This document shows positions 26,811 through 35,484 of a stretch of 64,000 nt of DNA, in pieces. The stretch spans positions 62,001-126,000 of the forward strand of contig JAILXV010000004.1 of assembly GCA_045430285.1 (NCBI GenBank), read 5' to 3'. Origin of the DNA: Agarilytica sp045430285 (GTDB lineage Bacteria > Pseudomonadota > Gammaproteobacteria > Pseudomonadales > Cellvibrionaceae). Under the pieces are notes generated by a model. It was not told where the DNA came from. It searched no databases and was given only the letters and a program-made list of their open reading frames with translations. How positions within the stretch are numbered: the stretch's first letter is position 1; every line of letters starts with the position of its first letter. A program made the position numbers and the translations under genes.

Positions 26811-29534
26811 CTAAAAATCTCCCGCTTTTACGACGGACATGGTTGACGGCCCAAGATATTTCTTCGCCACCATATTCACCTCATGTAAAGACAGGTTTTT
26901 TATGCGCGTATAGAAGTCAATTTCGTCATCAAATGTGTAGTCGTTATAGGTGAAATCCTGAACGGTTTTTACGAGTACGCTGTTATCACCGCGTTGTATT
27001 TTTGCGGCATCGATAAATCCATCAATTGCGGCATCCAGTTCCGACTGGGTAAAACCAACGCGTACCACTTTTTGCATCTCTTCCTCAAAAGCCGCTTGTA
27101 CTTTCTGTGTGTTTTGCGGTGCGCTAATGGCATAGGCAATCCATTGCCCATTTTTATCTGTTTTGTTGAGGCGTAGTAGCGCGCGAGCGGTGTAGCTTAA
27201 TCCGTCTTGTTGGCGAATGCGGGTCGCGAGGCGGCTTGAAAGGAGGCCGCCACCAATAATACGCGTGGCGATATAAAGTGCGGGTGCATCTTTATCTTTG
27301 TGTGTCATATCCACATTTTTTGCTGCGATGAAGTATGCATTCTTTTTATCGGGCGTATTCAGAATGTGTTCTTTTTGGTCGACTTGCTGAATCGTTTGTG
27401 TCGAGCGCTTATAAGGCGTTTTGTTGTACCAGTTGGCGAACTTGTCTTCTATTTGTTTTTTTATGAGTGGTATGTTGACATCACCAACGATGCTGATGTT
27501 GAGGTGGTCGCTGCCGTAATGGGATTGATGAAATGATTTTATCTGTGCTAACGAGACATGCTTAATGCCTTCGATCTCTGATGTTAAATCAGCGTTATGA
27601 AATATATGGCCTTTGGGGTAGGGGCTAAGGTGTTTGAACATAGCGCTAAACGCCAGTGCTTGCGGATCGGTTAGGTCAGCATTGAGTCGTGAAAGCATTT
27701 GTGTTTTTAAGAGCTGAAACTCTTTTTCAGGAAAGCTCGCCGTTGTCAGAATTTCGTGTACGAGGTCGATCACCTTTGGCAGGTTTTTCCGCGTGGTTTC
27801 GAACCGTGCGGATATTGATTGTGTACCATGGGAAAAACCGCCTTGCGCTTTGAGTTTATCAAGTTCGTCGTGTAGTTCTTCGCGGGAGAAGCGAGCTGTG
27901 CCTCGGGACAGCATTGATGCGGTAAGTTTAGCAACGTGGGTTTTGTGTTGAAGGGAGTCAGCATTGCCTATGCCCATTTTTAGTTCAAAGAATACAGATT
28001 CGCCTCTGGTTTTAATGGGGACGGCGGCGATAGTTAAACCCGCGTTTCGCGTTTTTATTTGGCGGGAAGCGATGTTTTCTAGGCTTGTATCGAATGTCTC
28101 GCCTTGTGGGATAGGTGCTCTGCCTGTATAGCCTTCTAATAGTTTTGTAAGATTTGGTGCTGCAGGAATCTCTGCGCGTTTAGGATTCTCTGTCGGTATG
28201 AATTTTCCGAGCGTTCGATTTGCGCTAATAAGGTAGCGTTTTGCCACGCGTTGTACGTCGCTGATGGTCACTTTTTCTAATCGATCGCGATTAATAAATA
28301 GCATGCGCCAGTCTCCAATCCCGACCCATTCGCTGAGGTTGATTGAAATTGCTTGTGAGTCGTTAAAGGCGAGTGCCATTTCTTTCAGTAATTTCCGTTT
28401 TGCCCGTTCGACTTCTTTTTCTGTAATGGGGTTTTTCGATTGTTTTTCCAGTGTGTCAATAAGGGCCTGCTGAGTCTTATTCAGGTCCATATTCAAATCC
28501 GCTGCGGCATAAAAATATATCAGACTGGCATCCTTTTGCTGAATTGCCCACGCCCAAGTTGATGCGGCGAGCTTTTTTTCTACTAAGCTCTTGTGCAAGC
28601 GACCAGATGGCGCATTGCCTAAGATGGAGGCTAATACATTTAATGCCGAAAAGTCTTCGTGATTTCCAGAGGGTATTTTATATGCGACGGCTATTTCTTG
28701 TTCGCCTCCGGCGCGCCTGAATACGAATTCTCGGGCGCCGTCTTGAGTTGGGTCGGTAGTGTAATAAGACGGAAGTTTACGCTGAGGTTTTTTGATCTTT
28801 CCAAAGTGTTTGTTCACCAACTTTAGTGCGGTCTTGGTGTTAAATTTCCCAGCAATAACCAGCGTGGCGTTATCGGGTTGGTAGTATTTTTTGTAAAAGT
28901 TTTTTAGGTTTTCAATTTTTACGTTTTCAATGTCGGAGCGTGCACCGATTACCGCTTTTCCGTAGTTATGCCAATCGAAAGCCACTGAATGTATTCTTTG
29001 GTAGAGTATTTGTGATGGGTTATTTTCTCCCCGCTCAAATTCATTTCTTACAACCGTCATTTCACTGTCGAGATCTTTTTGAGCAATGAAGGAGTTAATC
29101 ATACGGTCTGCTTCCATTTGCAGGGCCCAGTTTAGGTTCTCCTCGGTTGACTTAACCGTTTCGTAGTAGTTTGTACGCTCTCTTCCGGTAGTCGCATTGG
29201 CTTGCGCACCATGATCGGTAAGCTCTTTGGTGATGTTGGGGTGATTTTTACTGCCTTTGAATAGCAAATGTTCGAGCAGGTGAGCCATACCCGTTTCACC
29301 ATAATTTTCGTGTTTTGAACCCACTCGGTAGGTGATGTTCACGGTAACGGTTTCTTTTCCTTGGTCGGGAAATAACAATACTTGTAGGCCGTTGTCTAGC
29401 GCGTACTCGGTAATCCCCTCAATACTTCTTACCTGTTTTATTTTGCCTGCCAAGACGTGCTGGCCCCAGCTCAAGAAGATGAGCAATAGGCTGATTTTGA
29501 TGAGTGCTTTAGCGGTTAGTCTCATTTTGTGCAT
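26811..29534 (-). CDS. M16 family zinc metallopeptidase, periplasmic
   Basis: The 907-residue protein begins with a signal peptide (about 1-29). The M16 inverted zinc motif HLLEH is at 85-89 in MAHLLEHLLF, and the third ligand Glu lies in the downstream VVRNEFERGENNP segment. The length matches two-repeat pitrilysin-like peptidases, with an N-terminal active half and a C-terminal half (from about 480) that retains the fold but lacks HxxEH. It probably degrades peptides in the periplasm. ATG three codons downstream is an alternative start. The small gene at 26423 follows immediately. Confidence 0.9.
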   Translation of the reverse strand: MHKMRLTAKALIKISLLLIFLSWGQHVLAGKIKQVRSIEGITEYALDNGLQVLLFPDQGKETVTVNITYRVGSKHENYGETGMAHLLEHLLFKGSKNHPNITKELTDHGAQANATTGRERTNYYETVKSTEENLNWALQMEADRMINSFIAQKDLDSEMTVVRNEFERGENNPSQILYQRIHSVAFDWHNYGKAVIGARSDIENVKIENLKNFYKKYYQPDNATLVIAGKFNTKTALKLVNKHFGKIKKPQRKLPSYYTTDPTQDGAREFVFRRAGGEQEIAVAYKIPSGNHEDFSALNVLASILGNAPSGRLHKSLVEKKLAASTWAWAIQQKDASLIYFYAAADLNMDLNKTQQALIDTLEKQSKNPITEKEVERAKRKLLKEMALAFNDSQAISINLSEWVGIGDWRMLFINRDRLEKVTISDVQRVAKRYLISANRTLGKFIPTENPKRAEIPAAPNLTKLLEGYTGRAPIPQGETFDTSLENIASRQIKTRNAGLTIAAVPIKTRGESVFFELKMGIGNADSLQHKTHVAKLTASMLSRGTARFSREELHDELDKLKAQGGFSHGTQSISARFETTRKNLPKVIDLVHEILTTASFPEKEFQLLKTQMLSRLNADLTDPQALAFSAMFKHLSPYPKGHIFHNADLTSEIEGIKHVSLAQIKSFHQSHYGSDHLNISIVGDVNIPLIKKQIEDKFANWYNKTPYKRSTQTIQQVDQKEHILNTPDKKNAYFIAAKNVDMTHKDKDAPALYIATRIIGGGLLSSRLATRIRQQDGLSYTARALLRLNKTDKNGQWIAYAISAPQNTQKVQAAFEEEMQKVVRVGFTQSELDAAIDGFIDAAKIQRGDNSVLVKTVQDFTYNDYTFDDEIDFYTRIKNLSLHEVNMVAKKYLGPSTMSVVKAGDF

Positions 29535-29721
29535 GCTTAACTCGTTGTTTCTATGAATAAAATACAGGGTTGGTATGGTCTATGGTCGTATATTTAGATG
29601 GATTTGGCTAGCTGGGTTTCCTGCATTGTTTGTGTTTATTGACCGCAAATAAATACGAGAAGTTCAGGTTTGGTTCAGTTAGCGGCGCCTAATATGGATG
29701 ACATTGTTCATCACGAGGGTT

Positions 29722-30231
29722 ATGAAAATGAAATTAAGCGTTGTTTTTTTTATTGGCAGTATCGGATTATTTTCAAGCGGCCTACTGGAGGCAAAAGAAC
29801 ACGATGATCGTCGTCGGCACGATAGCGAGCGGCGTCATGAGCACGCAGCGCAGGATCATAGGAAAAATGATCGGCATGAAAGACGTGATCGTAGACAAGA
29901 TAAAAAGCACCACAGGCGTCATGTGCATGGTGAGCAACGGCATGCGCACGGAAATCGCCATAGACACCTGCGCGATAAACGAATTGTTCGCCATCAGCGC
30001 CGACACCATGACGGGCACCATGATTTTTGGGGTGGCGTAGTGTTGGGAGGCTTGGCCGCTTCAGCGGTAATTGATAACGGTAGATACTGTCCTGACCATG
30101 ATCGCTATCATGGCAGTCACCATCGAAACCGCAATAACTACTGGAGCAATCGTTACGGAGAATGCTTTCGGGTGGAGAAGAGACGACACCGCGATGTGTA
30201 TATCGAAGTGCCACGCTATAAATGCCGTTGA
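29722..30231 (+). CDS. Secreted His/Arg-rich protein
   Basis: The ATG at 29722 gives a clean signal peptide (MKMKLSVVFFIG to about residue 24) and has GAGG just upstream; an in-frame ATG at 29698 would add eight residues before it. The 169-residue product is dominated by His, Arg and Asp (patterns such as HDDRRRHDSERRHEH), then has a Gly/Ala patch (WGGVVLGGLAASAVI) and a Cys-containing C-terminus (YGECFRVEKRRHRD). This resembles periplasmic metal-binding or acid-stress proteins, but I cannot name the family. A function in binding transition metals is an inference from the His content. Confidence 0.7.
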   Translation: MKMKLSVVFFIGSIGLFSSGLLEAKEHDDRRRHDSERRHEHAAQDHRKNDRHERRDRRQDKKHHRRHVHGEQRHAHGNRHRHLRDKRIVRHQRRHHDGHHDFWGGVVLGGLAASAVIDNGRYCPDHDRYHGSHHRNRNNYWSNRYGECFRVEKRRHRDVYIEVPRYKCR

Positions 30232-30263
30232 GAAGGCGGTGCTGGAGATTGAGGCTTCAGCCC

Positions 30264-31688
30264 CTAGTCAATGTCCGTATCGCTGGTGCTCATGCCCAGT
30301 TCTTTTAATTTTCGAGTGAGGGTATTTCTTCCCCAGCCTAGTAAGTTGGCCGCGTCACGTTTACGGCCTGCAGTGTGCTTTAGGGCGGTTTCGATAAGTG
30401 CTCGCTCAAACGTTGGTACGGCGTCAGAAAGGATATCGCTTTGTCCGCAGGCAAGGCTTTGATCTGCCCAATGACGCAGTGCTTTTTCCCAGTCGCCGCT
30501 TGGCGCTTCTGTGCTTTTATGCTCAACGAGTTCGGGAGGCAAATCAGTAACGTGAACTTCTCGGCCAGCCGCCATTACGGTAATCCAGCGACATGTGTTT
30601 TCAAGTTGTCTGACATTTCCTGGCCAAGTAAGACCGGCGAGATAGGCTTCGGTTTCAGGCGTTAATAACTTTGTTTCCACGCTGAGTTCAGTGGCGGCTA
30701 GGTTAAGGAAGTGCTGTGCTAGCTTGGGAATATCTTCCCGTCTATGCGCCAGTTTTGGTAGGTGAACGCGGATAACATTGAGCCGATGAAACAAGTCTTC
30801 CCTAAAGCGGTTTTGCTCGACCAGGTCCTCTAGGTTTTGGTGTGTTGCGGCGATGATTCGGACATCCACTCGCACGGGGGTGTGGCCCCCAACACGATAG
30901 AACTCGCCATCGGCTAGAACACGAAGCAGGCGCGTTTGAGTTTCCGCGGGCATGTCCCCAATCTCATCGAGAAATAGTGTGCCTGAGTCAGCCTGCTGAA
31001 AACGCCCTTGGCGTTGCCCACCTGCGCCGGTAAACGCGCCCTTTTCGTGACCGAAAAGCTCTGATTCGATCAGATCTTTGGGGATGGCTGCCATATTCAG
31101 TGCGATAAAGGGGTTGTCGCGCCTTGGGCTGTGTCGATGTAAGGCTCGGGCGACCAGCTCTTTTCCTGTGCCGGACTCGCCATTAATGAGTACAGTGATG
31201 TTTGATTGGGAGAGTCGGCCTATAGCGCGAAAGACTTCTTGCATCGCTGGGGCTTCACCGATGATATCGGTGTCTTCTTCATCTTCTTCAATGACTGTAG
31301 CGGGTTCTTGTGCTTCTAATTCTTGTGCATGTGCCAATGCTCGCTGTGTCACTGCAACGGCTTCGTCGACATCAAAGGGTTTTGGGAGGTACTCGAAAGC
31401 TCCGCCTTGGTAGGCAGAGACTGCGCTTTCGAGGTCGGAATGCGCAGTCATGATAATAACGGGGAGGTTGGGATATATTGCTTGAACCTGTTTGAGGACG
31501 GAGAGCCCGTTGGTGCCAGGCATACGGACGTCGCTAATAATCGCTTGGGGCCGCTCGTGTTCAATACGCGCTAGCACTTTGTCACCCGTTTCAAAGCTAT
31601 TTGTCGTGATCCCAGCGTTTTGTAGGGCTTTTTCGAGTACCCAGCGAATTGAGCGGTCGTCATCAATAATCCAAACTAGATTAGGCAT
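30264..31688 (-). CDS. ntrC: Nitrogen regulation response regulator NtrC
   Basis: The 474-residue protein has the full NtrC architecture. A receiver domain carries Asp53 as phosphoacceptor (IISDVRMPG) and the switch Lys in YLPKPF. The sigma-54 AAA+ domain has Walker A GESGTGKE, the GAFTGA loop that contacts sigma-54, and an R-finger region. A C-terminal Fis-type helix-turn-helix ends the protein (KRDAANLLGWGRNTLTRKLKELG). It activates sigma-54 promoters of nitrogen genes when phosphorylated by NtrB, encoded immediately upstream with an 8-base overlap. Two NtrC sites and a sigma-54 promoter are visible in front of glnA at 35.3-35.5 kb. Confidence 0.96.
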   Translation of the reverse strand: MPNLVWIIDDDRSIRWVLEKALQNAGITTNSFETGDKVLARIEHERPQAIISDVRMPGTNGLSVLKQVQAIYPNLPVIIMTAHSDLESAVSAYQGGAFEYLPKPFDVDEAVAVTQRALAHAQELEAQEPATVIEEDEEDTDIIGEAPAMQEVFRAIGRLSQSNITVLINGESGTGKELVARALHRHSPRRDNPFIALNMAAIPKDLIESELFGHEKGAFTGAGGQRQGRFQQADSGTLFLDEIGDMPAETQTRLLRVLADGEFYRVGGHTPVRVDVRIIAATHQNLEDLVEQNRFREDLFHRLNVIRVHLPKLAHRREDIPKLAQHFLNLAATELSVETKLLTPETEAYLAGLTWPGNVRQLENTCRWITVMAAGREVHVTDLPPELVEHKSTEAPSGDWEKALRHWADQSLACGQSDILSDAVPTFERALIETALKHTAGRKRDAANLLGWGRNTLTRKLKELGMSTSDTDID

Positions 31689-32751
31689 TATGTGTTCCTA
31701 GCGGTAAATAAACGGCAAATTCTGTGGCACCGGGTTCGCTGTTGCATTCAATGAGGCCTCGGTGTTGGCCGATCAAATTCTGAGAAATCGATAGCCCTAG
31801 CCCTGTGCCCTCAGCGCGTCCAGTGATCATGGGGAAAAATATGTTGTCGATAATGTTTTTTGGGATACCTGGGCCGTTGTCAATAATCGATACTTTCGTA
31901 ACCAGGGGGTGGGTTTCTCGACCGATGGTGTAGCGTCGTTTGACGCGTGTTCTCAATGTGATTAATGGCGCTTCCTGATCTTTATTTTCGGTCAGTGCTT
32001 GCATGGCATTACGGATGATATTGAGAAAAGCCTGCACGAGTTGGGTTTTATCACCGATGAAGTCGGGAATGCTTGGGTCATAGTCACGCAGAATTTTTAT
32101 TTGGTTGTGCGCCTCCAAGGTGACTACAGAGGCAACATGTTCAAGCACTTCGTGAATATTGAGCGCGCTAATTTCAGGTGGGGTACGTGGCCCCAGCATG
32201 CGATCGACTAAATTGCGTAAGCGGTCAGTTTCTTCAATGATGATACGGGTGTATTCATCGAGTTGAGAGTCTTCAAGTTCCTTGGAAAGCAGTTGTGCGG
32301 CCCCTCGAATCCCGCCCAAAGGGTTTTTTATCTCGTGGGCCATGCTGCGAGCGAGATTTCGGGACGTTTCTTGAGAGGAGATCCATGCTTCTTCGCGGCT
32401 GATTTTGAGCATGCGATCTAGCGGTTGGATTTCTAGGGTTGCGTGTCCGATTTCAGGTGATGGCGTGAAGGTGTAGTCGATCGTGACAATGTGGTTGTTG
32501 TGCAATTTCCAACGTACTTTTCGTTTAGTGTAATGTTGGTTGTCTTTCAGTGCCGACAAAATGGATGTAGGCGCATCCTCCTCAACCCCAAAAAAACCGT
32601 CAAATGATTTCCCCATAACCTGATCGTTACTTACACCAAAAAGTGATTCAGCAGATGCGTTCAGGTGGCATACGTTGAGCGCATAGTCGAGCACAACGAT
32701 TGCTGTCGTAAGGCTGTCTAAAATTTTGTTATAGCTAGCTTGCTCTACCAT
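31681..32751 (-). CDS. ntrB: Nitrogen regulation sensor kinase NtrB
   Basis: The 356-residue cytoplasmic kinase has an N-terminal PAS domain (about 5-110), a HisKA domain with His139 in SMAHEIKNPLGGIRGAAQLL, and an ATPase domain with N box (AFLNIIRNAMQALTE), DNGPGIP and GTGLGLS. It has no membrane helices, as expected of NtrB. It is controlled by PII protein in the family and phosphorylates NtrC. It overlaps ntrC by 8 bases. The position downstream of glnA matches the glnA-ntrB-ntrC order of many gammaproteobacteria. Confidence 0.95.
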   Translation of the reverse strand: MVEQASYNKILDSLTTAIVVLDYALNVCHLNASAESLFGVSNDQVMGKSFDGFFGVEEDAPTSILSALKDNQHYTKRKVRWKLHNNHIVTIDYTFTPSPEIGHATLEIQPLDRMLKISREEAWISSQETSRNLARSMAHEIKNPLGGIRGAAQLLSKELEDSQLDEYTRIIIEETDRLRNLVDRMLGPRTPPEISALNIHEVLEHVASVVTLEAHNQIKILRDYDPSIPDFIGDKTQLVQAFLNIIRNAMQALTENKDQEAPLITLRTRVKRRYTIGRETHPLVTKVSIIDNGPGIPKNIIDNIFFPMITGRAEGTGLGLSISQNLIGQHRGLIECNSEPGATEFAVYLPLGTHNA

Positions 32752-33073
32752 GGGTCACAAAATACGAAGGTTTAAGACGAAGAATGCAATTACTACTCCA
32801 ATATCATCCGGCGTAGGAAAAAAAAGAGCACCATAACGGGCGCTTTTTGTAATGATCTGGATTTGGAGCAGTATTTACGTGAAAAGACAGAAAATTGCAG
32901 TGATATCACAAAAAACACACGAATATCACTTGCCACTGGTTCTCCTTATTTAATGGGCTTACAAGGGAGTGACGTTTAGAAGCGATTGCATTATCCGTAA
33001 ACTCTCAAATAAATGCACTATTTTGGTGAGCCTTCTTTATGGATGGTGATGCTTGGTGTGTTTTGGTGCGAGT
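32752..33073. other. Intergenic region upstream of ntrB
   Basis: A 322-base spacer between the DUF4124 gene and ntrB, all leftward. It should hold a secondary ntrB promoter. A loose A-rich/T-rich hairpin near 32820-32850 could be a weak terminator for the DUF4124 gene. No gene or clear sigma-54 site was seen. Confidence 0.5.
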
Positions 33074-33589
33074 TTAGTTGGGTCTAATCACGTGTATGGT
33101 TGATGTTGCGCTGCTGGCTACTGTCGTGCCATTAGCGTTTACGATTTTGGCGCTGACGGTGTGCCTTCCTCGCGTCTTGATGCCCATTGGGTAGCTTGCG
33201 CTGGTTGATTTACTTGGGCCGCGAACACGTTTGCCATCGAGCCAAAATTCGACCTTATCACCGACTTCGAGTTTTGGCGTAGTGGTGATGCTCAGTGAGA
33301 GCGCGCGTTGAGATGGCCCTAGTTGGTATCCGTCTTTAGGTGATGTGAGGCGTACCTTGTAAGTGGTTGAATCGGATGTGTTGCGTGTATGTTGTTTCGG
33401 CCGCACTTGGGCAGGGGTTTGAAGGTTGGTGAGCTCGGTTTCTATCTTTTTACTGTTCTGTTGCGGGGTATCAGAGAATACGACCTTACCCTCTTCTGTA
33501 ATGGTTTTATAGACTTCCTGCGATGTGAGGGAAGCGGACAGCAGGCATATAACACAGCCTAAACTAACAATATAAGCCTTCATATTCAT
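33074..33589 (-). CDS. Secreted DUF4124 domain protein
   Basis: The 171-residue protein has a signal peptide (about 1-23) followed directly by the DUF4124 signature (VYKTITEEGKVVFSDTPQ). A linker then leads to an Ig-like beta domain (about 75-168: LTSPKDGYQLGPSQRALSLSI, EFWLDGKRV, GRHTVSAKI). Proteins of this family commonly sit between glnA and ntrB in pseudomonads and relatives. Location is periplasmic or envelope; function is unknown. A second ATG two codons in (MK) is an equally good start. Confidence 0.85.
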   Translation of the reverse strand: MNMKAYIVSLGCVICLLSASLTSQEVYKTITEEGKVVFSDTPQQNSKKIETELTNLQTPAQVRPKQHTRNTSDSTTYKVRLTSPKDGYQLGPSQRALSLSITTTPKLEVGDKVEFWLDGKRVRGPSKSTSASYPMGIKTRGRHTVSAKIVNANGTTVASSATSTIHVIRPN

Positions 33590-33728
33590 ACTCGCGGCAT
33601 ATTGGGAACTGGTCTGGCTATCTTATAACCATCAGCAATGTAAGGCAAAAGAGGGTGACCGGTGGTCTAGGCTGTCATGTTGGAGGATGAGCGCCAAGTA
33701 TGGGAGGGCATTGTCGAACGTCAGGCAT

Positions 33729-33757
33729 AAAAAACCCGACGCTGGGTCGGGTTTTTT
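33729..33757 (-). terminator. Intrinsic terminator after glnA
   Basis: AAAACCCGAC (33731-33740) pairs with GTCGGGTTTT (33746-33755) around a five-base loop, with A and T tracts on the two sides. It lies 25-50 bases beyond the glnA stop codon and separates glnA from the DUF4124/ntrBC unit. Confidence 0.9.
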
Positions 33758-33780
33758 TAAGCGATTTAACTTTTTAAAAA

Positions 33781-35187
33781 TTAAACGCTGTAGTACATAT
33801 CAAACTCAATTGGGTGAGTTGTCATGTTCAGTGTTTCAACTTCTTCTTCTTTAAGTGCAATGTAAGCATCGATTGCATCGTCGGTGAATACGCCGCCAGT
33901 TGTTAAGAACTCACGGTCAGCGTCCAATGAAGTAAGCGCTTCTTCTAGTGAGGCACAAACTGTTGGGTATTCCGCTAGCTCTTCAGGAGGTAGGTCATAC
34001 AAGTCTTTATCTGCAGAATCGCCAGGGTGGATCTTGTTTTTGACACCGTCAAGACCAGCCATTAGCAAGGCTGCGAAAGCCAAGTATGGGTTGGCTGTGC
34101 AGTCTGGGAAACGCGTTTCGATACGCTTGCCTTTTGGCGAAGTCACGTAAGGGATACGAATAGATGCAGAACGGTTACGTGCTGAGTAAGCCAAAATAAC
34201 CGGTGCTTCAAAGCCTGGAACCAAACGCTTATAAGAGTTTGTTGAAGCGTTACAGAAAGCGTTCAATGCTTTCGCATGCTTGATGATACCGCCAACATAG
34301 AACAAAGCAGTTTCACTTAGGCCAGCATATACGTCACCTGCGAACTGGTTAGTGCCGTCTTTAACAAATGATTGGTGAACGTGCATGCCGCTACCGTTAT
34401 CACCTACCAATGGCTTAGGCATGAATGTCGCTGTTTTGCCGTAAGCGTGAGCAACGTTGTGAACACAGTATTTAAGAATTTGAACTTCGTCCGCTTTCTT
34501 AACCAGCGTGTTTGCGCCAACACCGATTTCACATTGGCCAGCAGTACCCACTTCGTGGTGATGTACTTCAATTTCCAAGCCCATTTCTTCCATTGCAGCA
34601 CACATAGCGCCACGAATGTCATGAAGTGAATCGACTGGAGGAACTGGGAAGTAGCCGCCTTTAACGCCAGGACGGTGACCCATGTTGCCGCCTTCAAAGC
34701 TGTGCTCTGAAGCCCATGAAGCTTCTTCAGAGTTCACTTTGTAGAAGGAGCCGCTCATGTCTGAGCCCCATTTGATATCGTCGAAAACGAAGAATTCTGG
34801 CTCTGGGCCGAAGAATGCAGCATCGCCAAGACCTGTAGACTTCAAGTATTCTTCAGCACGCTGTGCAATAGAGCGAGGGTCACGCTCGTAACCTTGGCCT
34901 GTCGCAGGCTCAACGATGTTACAGCGAATGATGATCGTTGATTCATCCGTAAAAGGATCTAAAACGCTAGAGCTGTCGTCTGGCATCAAAATCATGTCTG
35001 ATTCGTTAATACCCTTCCAGCCGGCAATTGAAGAACCATCGAACATTTTGCCTTCTTCAAAAAAGCTGTCGTCGATTTCAGAAACAGGAATAGATACGTG
35101 CTGCTCTTTACCTTTGGTATCGGTGAATCGAAGGTCGACCCAACGGGCTTCTTTTTCTTTAATCAGATTCAGAGTCTGCTCTGACAT
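33781..35187 (-). CDS. glnA: Type I glutamine synthetase
   Basis: The 468-residue length is that of GSI-beta glutamine synthetase, which makes glutamine from glutamate, ammonia and ATP as a dodecamer. ATG at the complement of 35185-35187 is chosen because GGAGG lies 8 bases upstream and it gives the family N-terminus (MSEQTLNLIKE); an in-frame start ten codons earlier lacks this. Visible are the PDDSSSVLDPF beta-grasp segment, FGPEPEFFVFD, the HHHEVGTAGQCEIG loop, the NGSGMHVHQS metal site and the adenylylation-site context DLYDLPPEE. Transcription should be driven by the sigma-54 promoter at 35322-35337 with NtrC sites upstream. Confidence 0.97.
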   Translation of the reverse strand: MSEQTLNLIKEKEARWVDLRFTDTKGKEQHVSIPVSEIDDSFFEEGKMFDGSSIAGWKGINESDMILMPDDSSSVLDPFTDESTIIIRCNIVEPATGQGYERDPRSIAQRAEEYLKSTGLGDAAFFGPEPEFFVFDDIKWGSDMSGSFYKVNSEEASWASEHSFEGGNMGHRPGVKGGYFPVPPVDSLHDIRGAMCAAMEEMGLEIEVHHHEVGTAGQCEIGVGANTLVKKADEVQILKYCVHNVAHAYGKTATFMPKPLVGDNGSGMHVHQSFVKDGTNQFAGDVYAGLSETALFYVGGIIKHAKALNAFCNASTNSYKRLVPGFEAPVILAYSARNRSASIRIPYVTSPKGKRIETRFPDCTANPYLAFAALLMAGLDGVKNKIHPGDSADKDLYDLPPEELAEYPTVCASLEEALTSLDADREFLTTGGVFTDDAIDAYIALKEEEVETLNMTTHPIEFDMYYSV

Positions 35188-35321
35188 AAGGTTTCCTCCA
35201 GAGATGGCCCTAGCCATATATTGTTATGAGTTGAGAGGTGAGAACTGTTTTCTTTACGCCCAAGCGTCGGGTTGCCATATTAATGCAATCTCAACAAGAC
35301 GCAAGATGAAAGGTCGGAATT

Positions 35322-35337
35322 CGCAAGTAATGTGCCA
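35322..35337 (-). promoter_or_regulatory. Sigma-54 promoter of glnA
   Basis: Read on the minus strand the sequence is TGGCACATTACTTGCG. It matches the consensus TGGCAC-N5-TTGC exactly, with GG and GC elements at the correct spacing. It lies 135 bases upstream of the glnA ATG. Confidence 0.88.
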
Positions 35338-35413
35338 TAATATTCGATTCGTGTTGAGCCCCCGAGAATTGTACAAGTGTGAGAGATTCAGCATACCCAG
35401 TGGGCTTTTTTGT

Positions 35414-35430
35414 TGCATTATTTTGGTGCA
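35414..35430. promoter_or_regulatory. NtrC binding site 1 (proximal)
   Basis: TGCATTATTTTGGTGCA fits the NtrC dyad TGCACCA-N3-TGGTGCA with a strong right half. Its centre is about 110 bases upstream of the expected transcription start, close to the spacing of the strong Escherichia coli glnA sites. Confidence 0.8.
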
Positions 35431-35442
35431 AAAAAAATGAAT

Positions 35443-35459
35443 GGCGCCATTTTGGTTCA
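35443..35459. promoter_or_regulatory. NtrC binding site 2 (distal)
   Basis: GGCGCCATTTTGGTTCA matches the NtrC dyad at 11 of 14 specified positions. It starts 29 bases from site 1, near three helical turns, so both dimers would face the same side of the DNA. It ends 25 bases before the divergent thiI start. Confidence 0.72.
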
Positions 35460-35484
35460 TTTTAATAAATAGTAGAAGTGTTAG

